Positions 1 to 11,910 of a DNA stretch of 64,000 nucleotides are shown piece after piece. Origin of the DNA: Nemopilema nomurai (Eukaryota > Cnidaria > Scyphozoa > Rhizostomeae > Rhizostomatidae); contig ML133412.1 of NCBI GenBank assembly GCA_003864495.1, positions 682,001 through 746,000 on the forward strand. The letters are read 5' to 3'. A model generated the notes under the pieces. That model saw only the letters and a list, made by a program, of their open reading frames with translations, had not been told where the DNA came from and searched no databases. Position numbers and translations under genes: made by a program. How positions within the stretch are numbered: position 1 is the stretch's first letter; every line of letters starts with the position of its first letter.

Positions 1-1344
1 AATTGATGAGCCAGTCCGCCATTGATCCCTGCACTAACTTATGTCATTTCTTTCAGGCTTTGATATAATGTCTATCAAATCTTCTGCCTTGGCTGGCAAG
101 TTTTACTGCCACACACCATCAAACCCTGCACACATGCGTGCTAGGCTTTCAGTTGGTAATGGTAGAACTCTATTAGTTAGCAGTGGCAATTAATAGTTCC
201 CGGAGTTTCTTCCACCAGTCTCTCCTCTTGCATTAGTGGTGTGAAAAAGATGAACAAGGAACACCATAAACAACGCTACAATGTCGACACCATCTCCACC
301 ACCCAAATTCACGCTGGGGTACTCAGCATTAGATAGCTAACTACAATGTTAATGCTAACAAAACACAATGGTTAGACTTCAGGATTTATCTAATCAATGA
401 GGACGATTTCATTTCCTACACAGGAGTCGAAGGCCTACTCATATCATGACAATTAAGTCTGTTGGAAAAGCGGGGAATGCGTGATAGGTCGTTGACTTAG
501 CTTTCTTCATAGACTGGCCACACATCGATGGAACCCAATCAAAGAAATGGACAACTACATCCGACCCAAAATAGCTTTCCATGGAATCAAAACAAGTCAG
601 ATCAAAACAAGATGATTCTCTAATTTCTAACACAATGAATATTAAAAGAGTGTCACTACTTTTGCAATTATTCACATACACAAATGTGACTATTATGATA
701 ACTAAAATTGAATTGTGCAGAACTTTTAATCCTAAACCGCATTTTTATAGCATTCCGCCAAACGGACCATATAAAAAAATGTATCATAGAGGTATAATAC
801 AAAATAGAAAGGCTAATGTCTCATTTAACAGTTCAATCAGCTTACATGCTTAATCACCAGTCAGTGCATTTAATGGTGTCAAGATATCTTCTGAAGAGAT
901 GGCTACAACAATTTCTTTTAAAAAAATTGAGGTAAACATAGGCATTTGGATAACGGAAAATAAAGTTCTTTCTATCCTGTTTCATGCTACCTACTCTGAT
1001 ATTTTAAACAGCTCTTATAAACTGGGACTAAATTAATATTTATATCTAGTTTAATACTCATAGATTGGCCCTAATTGAAATAAAACCTACATTAGTATAC
1101 ATCAAAGGGACTCAGTCTGTAGTTTCTTCTGGCCCATGTTGAATGTAAAAAATTAAGGGATCCAATGGTACTAAATAAAAATAACTGTTTCGACAAAACT
1201 TCTTTAAGGTGTTAGTAAAATTCTGAAAGTAAAATCCTTTCACATCTTACAAACATAGTGATATATGGTGTTACTTCTAAACACTAAAGTAATGGTCTGT
1301 CTGAACCTAGTATAATGATAAGACATATAATGAATCAATAATTA
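1..1344. other. Intergenic DNA and likely FBXW9 3' UTR, no gene recognised
   Basis: I find no coding exon with recognisable homology here. Open frames at 439-681 (minus) and 581-853 (plus) overlap each other on opposite strands, are AT-rich and resemble no family I know. The right-hand few hundred bases lie just downstream of the minus-strand FBXW9 stop and probably hold its 3' untranslated region. Confidence 0.6.
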
Positions 1345-3089
1345 TTACTTGTCACAGAAACGCCACAAAGCAACAATATCATCACAACCCCCTGTCACCA
1401 TAACTCCATTTCTAGAATGAACACTGGAAATACCAAGTGTGTGCTCATGAAAAGTCCCTAGAAACTTCAAAGATCTATCAGGGGTGTAAGCCCTGAAATA
1501 TCCATTGGATGCACAAGCAATCAAAGCACCATGGAAGTTATCCAGCTTTAGGACTTTGTGACCACTCCACAATTCATATGACTCCAGTAGCACAAAATTT
1601 TGGTTTGATGTATCATAGAGATTAAGGATGCCATTTTTGCTACCAATTCTAAGATACTCAAAACCCATGTGCTGTGCAAGATTCATGCTTAGCACTTCAC
1701 TGCCAATACTGATGGAAGACAGACTTTTCTGGTCATTCCGTCTGTCACAGATACTGACTGTCCTATCTTCACTGCCTGATATAATGTAATTGTCATGAGC
1801 AATAAGTGACAATACTGGCCCCTTATGATGTATAATTTCCTGCACATCTTTGGATCGTGGGTCAAGGCTGCGTACCTTCTTATCATAACTACCACTGAAG
1901 ATCAAGCCATCTTGTACAGTCATTGTCAAAATTGCAGATGGGTGGTACTTGAATGTCTGTATATTCTCACCATTGTTAGTCAAGTCCCAAACCTTCACTC
2001 GCTTGTCCCAAGATCCTGTGATGACCTCATGCGGTCTTCTTGGGTCACTAGTCACAGACCATACCCAACCCTAAAGAATTAATCACAAAAAATTAGGCTA
2101 TAAAATCATTACAATAATACACTTTATTTTATTATGCTTTGAAGCTGTGTATTATTTTTCGAGTTAGTTTATCATGTAGACTAGTAAAACTAGGTAGCAA
2201 TGTTATCATCTAAACAGCAACTTTTCAAATCTAGCCTCACTGAAAGCTTGTTTATCAGTACAACAAAACATTGTAAAATGATCCTCAACCTTCACATTAA
2301 TCTGCATAATACAAAATATTGTACAATCAAAAAGTAGATAGGTGTTATGTTCAAGATATGTATTAACACCAATTTATGATATTGATAGCCAATCAGGCAT
2401 GCACTTTAAAGGAACAAACTAGTAAAAGCAATTTGAAGCTAGCTGTTTAACAGTTTTGAAGAGAAGTTTGCATCTGCACTTACTGTATGGCCTGACAGAG
2501 TTGCAGCTTCTTTGATATCCTGTTCAACTTCACCCTCAAAACTGAACTTCTCAATATCCCAAACAACAACTGATCTGTCCCTGGAACCAGAAACTGCAAA
2601 TTTCCTTCCAGGCATAACATGAACTGCATCAACTGGTGCTGAGTGGCCAAGCAGTTTTTTGCAGCTAAGCTTCATTTCACTCTTCTTTCTCCAAAAGCTG
2701 TCTATGTCATCAAAGGTGAAGTATATACTTTTCCAGCTGTTTACATATTCAAGGTCTTTCAGAAGCTTAATATGTTCCCATTTTAACCTGAACACTGTCT
2801 GCCAAATATCCTTTGCACTCAGAATCTCATAAAATGTCTTGCAAGTGATTATGACTGTTTTAAAAATTGTTCTGATGTCAAGATGAACGAATATTCTCAG
2901 AATCATCTCTGGAGGCAAATCAAGAATGTTCAAGCCTTCTTCGTGGTCAGCTATTATAGGAGCAATTGAACTTGATTTTTCACAAGGTACAGCATTGGAG
3001 GAAAACTCTTCATCTTTGCTGTCGACTCTCTCATCAACCACTTGCATTTCTGCCACTTTTTCCTCGAGCTCATTCGTGTTTAACGCCAT
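1345..3089 (-). CDS. FBXW9: F-box and WD40 repeat protein, FBXW9-like (two exons)
   Basis: Exon 1 runs from 3089 to 2484 (202 codons) and exon 2 from 2070 to 1345 (241 codons plus TAA), joined in phase 0 across a GT-AG intron (donor GTAAGT, acceptor TTTAG). The 443-residue product is close to the roughly 460 residues of vertebrate FBXW9. An acidic N-terminus is followed by an F-box at about residues 55-100 (LPPEMILRIFVHLD) and then WD40 blades from about residue 145, including SGSRDRSVVVWD, GSWDKRVKVWD, SGSYDKKV and ISGSEDRTV. The GWVWS motif right after the intron is a close match to FBXW9. F-box proteins of this class bind SKP1 and present substrates to a cullin-1 ubiquitin ligase; the substrate is unknown. 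I chose the start at 3089; an in-frame ATG at 3143 would add 18 residues. The gene is divergent from DNAH1. Confidence 0.88.
2071..2483 (-). other. FBXW9 intron
   Basis: This 413-bp GT-AG intron separates the F-box/first WD40 exon from the remaining WD40 exon. It is AT-rich and I see no embedded gene or repeat. Confidence 0.8.
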
Positions 3090-3720
3090 CTCCTGAATAT
3101 GCGAAACTAACAAATTACTTTCGAAAAACAAATACAATTTCATTAATCAAAGCAGTTCGCGAAATTAAAAGAATTCACACATTATTACTCGCGATATAAA
3201 ATCGAAACATTCAACAATACTGAGTTATTTCTCTAAATCTACAGCATCTGCTTTTATTCTCAAAAGATAGCAAACCTTGTAAGTAATCTTAACTCCTTTT
3301 GTTTTCAGGAAAGTTTGCAAGACCGATCTCATCTGAATAATGATGGATAGTCTTTTTCCATGCAGCTTCTAAAAATGCTTTAACCCTGTTGCCATTATCT
3401 ATAACGATAATTGCATCAACACACGAAATGTCCATACCAGTGCAACATGGCCGATTATTGTTTTGAAAAATGTATGGTCCTCTTTTTCAGAGAGAGGCAG
3501 ACGTCTGGCGACTATTTGGAAGTAGACTGTCTCCATGACAACGCATCAAAGGTGCCCAGTTAGTTTGGGCCAATTTTTAACGAAAGTTTAATATTAATGG
3601 GTAGATTTTTCAAACGGGTCAGTCTGCAACTCAAAAAGTCAATTTTGAAATGAAAATGGCCGCCGAAAGACCAAAGCAACATAACTGAAATATAAAGTTG
3701 CTCAAAACTTGTATAAAATA
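3090..3720. promoter_or_regulatory. Shared divergent promoter region FBXW9 / DNAH1
   Basis: Only 631 bp separate the two start codons, which point away from each other. The interval must hold both 5' UTRs and both core promoters unless non-coding first exons lie elsewhere. The part nearest DNAH1 holds an X-box at 3529-3542. An in-frame TAA at 3682-3684 lies upstream of the DNAH1 ATG, which supports the ATG at 3721 as the first codon of that exon. I see no clear TATA box placed for either gene. Confidence 0.65.
3529..3542 (+). promoter_or_regulatory. Candidate RFX X-box
   Basis: GTCTCCATGACAAC fits the two half-sites of the X-box (RYYNYY, two-base spacer, RRNRAC) at every position. RFX factors bind X-boxes in front of ciliary genes across animals. 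It lies 179 bp upstream of the DNAH1 start codon, the usual distance, so it is probably the ciliary control element of DNAH1. Binding itself is inferred. Confidence 0.72.
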
Positions 3721-6700
3721 ATGTCTGCGAGTCACAGACTGACGCAGTCGAGTCGACGAACAGCAAGGACCTCCTCCTTTCCACATGCAAATGGTGCTTC
3801 GCCAAATACGCAACATTTTTCGCCAAAACAAAGAGGCTACTACTCGGATATCGTTGTTGGACAGGGAAGCAGTGCTCAGTTCAATGTATGTATAATATCA
3901 CCAAGACTTTTAGTCTGGGCAATTCGCAGACTCGCAAAAATGCATTAGTAAATGTTGAAAATAAAGTTATTAGAACCTTTGTCCCATAGGTGTGGGTCAT
4001 GACCATGAATGGCCGTTTGTTTCTTTGTAAATGCCCCCTTTCAAGTTGCTGCATATATGCAAAGCCGCTATATCCTTCGGGTTTTATTAATGCATACTTT
4101 CAGAGTATGGTGTTTAAGAGTATGGCTACTGGCATTAATATTCAACACATTATGAGAAACACATCAAATTTCTAAAGGCCTAACTCATTTTTGTGCATTG
4201 CACATTTATCTTGTAAGTACTTACCTAGTTAAATATATAATATAAAAGTAAAGAATTGAGTTAAATATAAAAAAGAAAAGACCAATCTGCTTAGAAATAA
4301 TAAATTTCATTAATTGGAAGAGAACATTTTCAGATTTTTTTGTTTAGCTTTACATGCTTTATATTCAGATTTATAAAAAAGATCAATGCTCCATTATTTG
4401 CAGAATGTAACTTCAGGTCCAAGAAAGGAAACAAGTGTTTCATGGAAGACAGCTGAAAAGGAGCATACTCCTAAAGGTTTGTTCTGTTTAGGAAAGTTAA
4501 TTGAGATAAAAGACAATGTTTTGGTACAAAGCAAATATCTTAGTGACTTTTCAAAAGTTTGAGGAACACGTGTAACCAATTTTAAGCAACTGACTAGAAG
4601 CACTTGTTTCAAGATAATCATTTTTGTGAAGTTTACACATTTAGTTTTCTTACATATTGAAAGAGCTAACTCATTTAAGTTTTTTATATAGTTGCAAAGG
4701 CACACATATATAATGACCTCTCAACTGTTAAGAGCAAAACCAAGATGCAACTGCTATGGCCATCCACTCGCCACTTAGAAAGCCAAATATAGTATCAGTG
4801 ATCTTATTTTTCTACTTTATCCTGTTTTCCTGTGGTTTGCTTTTGCTTTCTACTTTATCCTGAGTTTTGCCGTCCCATCTTGCCCTATCCTACAGATCCT
4901 CCTCTTTTAGTTTCTCTCTGCCTCATCTGTGTGAACACAATCACCCTTCAACTATATTCTCCCTCTATCTCTCCATCTTCTTCAAATAGCAGTAATTTCA
5001 CTTGCTAAATTAAGGCTAAACCAATATCTAAACCCTTTGAAGCACAAAGATAGGCCTAGAAGGGACCAAAGAACACCCTGTATCCCCTTTGCCCCTCTCT
5101 CTCTTCATAGTTAGTGCTTTTCATCAAAACTGTCTTGTTCATTCCAGTAACTACTTTCAAGGGACCAGATAATGTGACACAAATTGTAAAGGACAACACA
5201 TTTGGCCCAACCACTGCACCTGTTGGAGTTTCTGTATGTATTGGAATTTTTATCTTGTCTATGCTTACTTAGTTATTGTTTGTTTCCAAGCCTATCTATA
5301 TGTAATGGCTTTTTCAGTCTATGCTTACTTATCTAATGATATTAGTCTATCCCTTAAATTAATTATGATTAGTGTTTATTGAAACCTATAATCATATTTT
5401 TTAGATTACATCATATAACAAGGAAAATGATAAATTTATTTTAATCAGAATAATATTTCTTTTGAGCCTACAAGTTTCTATATTTATGAAGTTCTTTATG
5501 AAATTTTAACAGAAGTCAAATACTAAAATATCTGGCTTTTAGATTTTTGCATTTTCATTTCATACTAACATCCTTGGTTTCCTTTTATTGTACAAACTTA
5601 AATGCTTTGTGGTACAAAGCTTGGAGCTTACATTTGAAGGTGAAAACAAGTGTAAGGAAGATAACAGCGATATTTGTTCTAAGCACAAATGGTCTCTTGA
5701 TAGGAATTCCCACTGAAATCATGGGAGCCAAAAGTTCAACTTCCTTTTAAAACAGAAGGGAATCAAGTTCCCAGAAAGATTGAAATTGAGAGGTATTTGT
5801 GTTAGCTTTGTAACATATCCGTTATAGAGAACAGTTACGTATCAGGTATTTTGAAGCACCTTTTAATTGGTTTTGTAATAATTATGCATTTTGTAAATTT
5901 AAATTTCATAGAATTTTTGTGGTTTTAAAGGATATTTTGAAGACCAATTTCCTAACAATTTCTAAAAGTTAGAATAGTTTGGAATAATTTTGGTTTACAA
6001 AATTTTAAAGTGACATGGAATAGTAGAATCATAGTGTTTGTATACTTTTTGTCGAACACTCAGAGTATGAGAGTTTCAGAAACTGGCGAAATGAATAGTT
6101 GCGAGGATGGCTCAGTGGTTAGAGGCGCTGACTACGAACCCCAGGGTCCGTGGTTTGAGTCCCTGGCACAACCAAACTTTCACCCAGAGTTGCCAACTCT
6201 CTGTAATTCCAGGCATAAGGAATCACAAGGTGTGGTCACATCGGGAGAAAGGAACAGGACACTGCTCGATAAGCTTAAGCTTCTCAGTGTCCTAAAACTA
6301 CCTTCGGGTGCAAGATAGTAACAAATACAAACACAAAATACAAAATAGACAGCCCTGGACTTACAACCATGTGGTGATTGTTTAAGAGAGGCATGCCTAA
6401 TGACCAATCAGTGTCTATTTCACTCATTCTTTTAGTGGCATCTAAGTGAAAAGACAAACTCTTCACCTTTAGAGAGCCAAGTGTGTAATTTGTAAATTGA
6501 TATTTTAGGAGAAAGAGGCTTTTTGCTGAATATGACGTCACAAAATTACTTGAGGAGTTTGGCATTTCCATAAATTTTCTCATGCCATCAAATGACATTA
6601 AGTTGAAAATGTCCGCTGGTGCTAGACATCTAGATGCTGACTGTGACCCTTTCTTGCCACTTGAGATTTTTGATGACACTGAGTATGACTGTCGTACACC

Positions 6701-9700
6701 ATGGGAATGGCTGGAGTTAGGGAGAGAGGAAGATGGGCAGAAGCCTGTACCAGGTAAAGCCCTGCTTGCAAATGGTATTGTCAAAGATGGTGTCAAGCAG
6801 TATGAATGGATGAATATAGGAATGGTTGCCTATGATCCTAAGAAGCAACTATATCAGGTAATCTTATTGTTTATCAATGCTTATTAATGATGTTCGGATG
6901 CAAGCTAGGCCTTGTAGAATAGAAAACAGAGAAATTAGAATGTGATGTACTCTATTACTCAAATCTAGTTTTTTGTAGTGGATGATGTAGTAGTGGAGTG
7001 GATGATAAATTTAGATTCTAAATCATTTTCTTTAGTGTTCCTATACTTGCTAGCATTGTATAATACTGAATGGGTCAGAAGATTTATTATATATTTTTGT
7101 TCTAATTTTTTGGGTTTAGATTTATAGTGCTTTTTTATTCCAGTTTAAGTATTTTCAAAGACTTATCAAGAACAGTAAAATCCTTCCCATCTTCATCTCT
7201 CTGTGCCACTTGCCTAGTGACTCGTCCTTTTGAAATGGGCAATCCAATGCTCTGTAAATCTGATATTTTCAATTGCTCGACATTTTCAGTTTGTGACTAT
7301 CAAACATTCTTTAGATTGTTTGGCTCTTCTCTCGGAATATATTGACATTGTTTAATCTACTTTTTTCCTGTCGAGATTTCCTTGCTAGCATTAAGCAAAG
7401 AATCCAGGGTAATTTTTGACAGAATCCTTTCAGATTAATACCGATGTCATTTACCAATCCGTGTATTATGGAAACGAGATGAACATTTATTTTTCAATTT
7501 TCAGGTTCGCTTAATGCCAAGGGGACCAGGTGTGTCCAAGCGACCAGCCCCAGAAACCAAGCGAAAACCACTGCAATTTTGGGTTCCGAGAATACGATTG
7601 ATGTTTTGCGCTGAGGATCCAGTGAATTTCGCGCAACGTGTTACAGAAGCCTTTGATTTACGAAGGAAGACTGAGATTCTGTTGAGATATCACTTATGCA
7701 TTGATTGCATGCCAACGGATGGTGTGCCTAATCTCACCCCAGAAACCGTAGATAGGATTGTCAGCTGGGCAAAAGGGGTGAAATCGATCAGCAATGATAC
7801 AAGGTAGTTGGTAGTCTACATTTCTTATGTATTTTGAGTTATACGAGCCATTTGTTTATGAATATAGGCAAGGTGTATTTCTTTGCCCTGACATTTGCCA
7901 ATATATTACAGTATGCGCCATAAATAATCAATCCAAGGATGTCTTTTCTATATCAATTTTGATCCCATCTTTAAAAAGGTAATAAAATGTGCATTAATGG
8001 ACATCAGTTTACTATCAAGATTAAAAAAGACATTTAGCATTTATTTATACACCAGCACTTTACTTACCGCAATCCGGTTCCTCTTTTTTTTGCCCCTCAA
8101 CTCTACACATTGGTAAGGCCCCGTTCTGGGGGTAGAGAGGAGGTTAAACTGACTGACAGGGGGGGTGGGGGTCGCAATGGGAGTTCATTGTGTAGCCTAT
8201 AGCAGGCATCTAGATGCGTGGAAGGGTGGGTCGTCAATAAAGCACCAGTGTGTAATGCCGGATCACAAAAACTCGTGTCCTACTTTGGCCATATCATATC
8301 CCAGCCTTTGATTCATCCTTGTGTTTCGTCACTAACTATGACTATAGTCTATTTATTCTTCAGTAACTGTTTTGAGGGTATAGATGCCATGCATTGAATT
8401 TGGCATATTACCTTTTTAGGTTAAATGACTGCATCGATGTGCTACTGAAGCAAGTCCAACTTGATTACATGCGAACAATGAACAAAATCACATTTGACAA
8501 AATGATCCGGAAACACCCAGAAAAGTTTGCGTACGTCCAGCCCCAAGACCCGGAGATGCCTATACCACCAGAAACAGGTATCGAAATATATAAACACAAT
8601 TGCATCATTATTAATCTATCCATTATCATTGTGCTCGTAATATATCTGCAAAGTCGTCCATAATGGAGCATTTTGTATAGCAACGGGATATTTTGTATAG
8701 GAATATTCTGAAAAATTCGGTAATAATCACCAACTTTGAGTATCAAATCTTGCGTTGATTTTTGAGTCCTGTCAATCAGCTCTTTTATACTAGTCAAGTA
8801 CTTACCAATCATTATAAAAGTTTTAGTATTCTTTTCTTCAAATCAACTTCCAGATGTCATTTTGCCCAATGAAACGTTTCGTAATTGTCCTTCAAATATT
8901 CCACAGGAATGTGCCCAGATGTCCCACGGTACAATTTCGAAGAGAAGTTCAGAAAGTTCTCCTTTCGCTCACTTTTGACCCTGGGCGAGGTGATCCAAGC
9001 CTTAATGAAAGTGCGGTCTGAATGCAACAAGGCATCAGCAATGACTCTGTTCCAGGCGCCAATCAGCAAAAGCATGAGGCTAGAGGAGTTTGAGCAAACG
9101 CAAGGACAGGCGAGCTCTCAGGTGCGTCCGTGTTTGCTCATTGAGTTCAATAGCCGATCTTTGAGGCTTTTGGTGTCTAATGTACAAATGTGATACAAGA
9201 TGTGAACTTCTAGTGGTTGGCGTTGAATCCTGCAAACAGGCTACTAATGTTAAACGTCTAATACGGTTTTCTAAGCTTTAACTATACGCTGAACGTTAAG
9301 CTGTAATGAAATATGTTCTAGTCTGACATAGCAATAGTGGATTGCATTACAATGGATACAACTAGCTACCCTTTTTGCCAGGTTATTGTTCCAGGAGGGG
9401 CTTTCTCTCCTACCAGTACCCACGGCCCTTTTACCAGCATTTCCTTTTAAAGCATTTTCAAAAGGTATCCTTTTCTACCCACACAGGTTCAAATGTTCTT
9501 GAAGGACAGTTGGCTAACAACGCTTAGAGCCTCAGTTAGGAGTTCTTTAAGGGACATCGGTAAAGGGTGGTTTAACTTGGAGGAAACCAACTGGGAAGTA
9601 TACAGGATGTCAAAGATTTCAAAGCTAATGGAATCTGTGAGGTTCATGATGCAGGTGATTCTTTGTACCTTTAAATGCTCACGCTCCAGTGTATATAGTT

Positions 9701-11910
9701 TATTGTGGTGTATTTAGAACTGTAAAACTCGAGAGCTATTTGTTTGTCTGTATTTTTTGTTTCACCTTTCGTTGCCTTATGGCAATCTAATGACTTTGAA
9801 CAACGATGCCTTTGGTTAATATCAACTTCCTTTCTGCTAAGAAGGCATTCATTCAATAAACTCGCTTGAAGTACATTTTTAAAAAGATATGGTTCGCTAC
9901 AACAATAAAAAAATAGTTCTGCTATACCTTGGCTGGCTATCACACCCCTAGGCTCACATTCATCTTTGGCTAAATGATCCCATAACAAATAACAAATTTG
10001 CCAAGCCTGACTGTATATTGCAGTGCAGCCTTTAGTTGATCATTTGTCTTCACTTGTTAAGGCCTTTAAACATTTGTTGTTTACTTCATAAGCTTTGACG
10101 GACATTATTTTGGACAGGACTCCTTGCGGTATTTGGTTCAGTTTTCACTCAAGGCCTATGTGCAGATGATAATGGATGCATGTCATTCGGTGATTGACCT
10201 CCCAGATGAAATGACATGGCAGGGGGACATCTTGAAGAGCCCATACATGTACGTAGCACACATATATTAACCGTGTTCGAAGGAAACGATATATTTCTTT
10301 ATGCTATAGAAATAATGAATATTTCCGAATTAAATACAGAATTAAATATCATCGGCGGTTTATTTCTCTAAGGGCGTACTTTTAGTATTTCCAACATTTG
10401 CCATTGAAGTTCCATTCCTCAATGGAAATTGAAATTTCTGTTACCAAATAATGTTAACCTTTATGATTTTGTCTAAAATTATGTACTGTTGCTGGCTGTT
10501 GATACCCAGATAACCGCAGTTTTGATGGACTTTTTGAGAATTTTTGAGAATTTCATTGGTTTAACATTCTTCCATGGCTTATATATGCCTTGAAAAGCAA
10601 CTCTATTGTTAAATGTTATACTCTAAGGCTATTTATGCCTTATAAACTTTTCCAATGTATGATGCCATTTACAAGAAAAGAACGTATCAAGTCCTCGTCT
10701 TTCGTAGGCCCAAGAGGAATCCAATCTTCTACTTGGATCTTGTTATGGAAAACAACATTGTCACGTACAGCACTAATCCACTAAGTTTCGAGCCTAGTGT
10801 GATTGGCTGCTTTGACAAAGGTATCCAGGCAACAAAGAATGTCCCACAGCTCGAGAAACGAGTCATGGAGAAGCTTTTCTGGAGTGGTACTCCACTACTT
10901 GAAAGTGTGGGAGAAAACGAGAGTGACGTCAAAGCCATGCGGGAGCTGATACGAAAGGCGATCCGGAAGGCAGTGGTGCCGCTTCTTGCATATGCAAAAC
11001 AGTATGACCAGTACCTGGAATTGTTTAACTTGGATATCAAGAAGTATTTAGAGTAGGTGCTTTTGCTACGTTGATGTTGAAGATTATTACTCGTAAAGCA
11101 CAACTGCAGCAAGTTGTATCAAGCTAAAATGAAATTATTTCAAGAAAGAATTTATGGCTTTTATGTGCCTACTAAAACTTATATTTGTGTATTCTCAAGT
11201 TCCAAATTTTAGAGGGGGGTGTCTTATAAGGAGGGGGCTAGCATTTTTTCAAAAACCGTAAAATAGTGGGGTCAGATTTCAATGAATAGAATTTCCGAAA
11301 TTTGTTGCTAAAGAAAAAGGCGGGGTGACTTTTTGCATGAATACACATAGAGGGTGTTTATGAATGGAAATGGGTATGCAAGATTTTTGAAAAATGTTTA
11401 ACAATCCCCCCTTTACAACTAGGAACTTGAGAGTTCGTAGTAAAGGGGTTTGTTTCCTATTTCTTAATTCTGATCTGCTTCTTTTTCCGTTTTAACTTTT
11501 TTGCATTGTATTAATATTTTCTAACAAGAGGCCCTCTTAACTTTCACTCTGTTGCAAGTCAGCGCTAAATGTAGTTTATGGAGCAACATCTAGATGTCTT
11601 ATTACTAGCATTTTTACTTTTTTATCACTTTTATCCATGCACTTTGCCACAACCAGAAATTTATGCCTATTTTTGCCTTCGTAGGGAGTATGAGAAGGAA
11701 GACCATACGCCTGCTCAGGTGAAACAGCTAATTGAAAGTCACTTGCAAGAAAAAGACGTCATCGAAGGCAGTCTCCCTGCAAACATCGTTATTGGTCCGT
11801 TTTGGATTATGTGTGACGGGGTGAGACAGGCTTTGGCTAAAAAAAAGAAAGCTCTTGCCAATTCGGTCCTGGAATTCTTGGCAAAGAAGCTTCGTAGTCA
11901 AGCAGATGAG
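3721..11910 (+). CDS. DNAH1: DNAH1 exons 1-11: N-terminal tail
   Basis: Exons: 3721-3885, 5162-5233, 5704-5792, 6509-6857, 7505-7803, 8420-8577, 8907-9121, 9487-9654, 10118-10248, 10708-11052, 11685-11910. The first exon begins [13 protein letters not shown], a basic serine-rich stretch, and reaches [10 protein letters not shown], the first strongly conserved DNAH1 motif. Exon 3 carries [13 protein letters not shown] and PRKIEIER; exon 4 carries DCRTPWEW and KPVPGKALL; exon 5 carries [16 protein letters not shown]; exon 7 [11 protein letters not shown]; exon 11 [10 protein letters not shown]. The tail anchors the heavy chain to its intermediate or light chains and the doublet. Exon 2 may instead start at 5148 if exon 1 uses a donor at 3890. 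The stretch between exons 2 and 3 is about 25 residues shorter than in vertebrates, so one small exon may be missed. Confidence 0.9.

Noticed and set aside
581..853. 90-codon plus-strand open frame left of FBXW9
   Set aside because: AT-rich, overlapped by a minus-strand frame, no known domain, no splice or codon evidence.
6107..6318. Open frames over the SINE (62 and 102 codons)
   Set aside because: They run through the pol III promoter and the tail of a SINE and have no coding signature.
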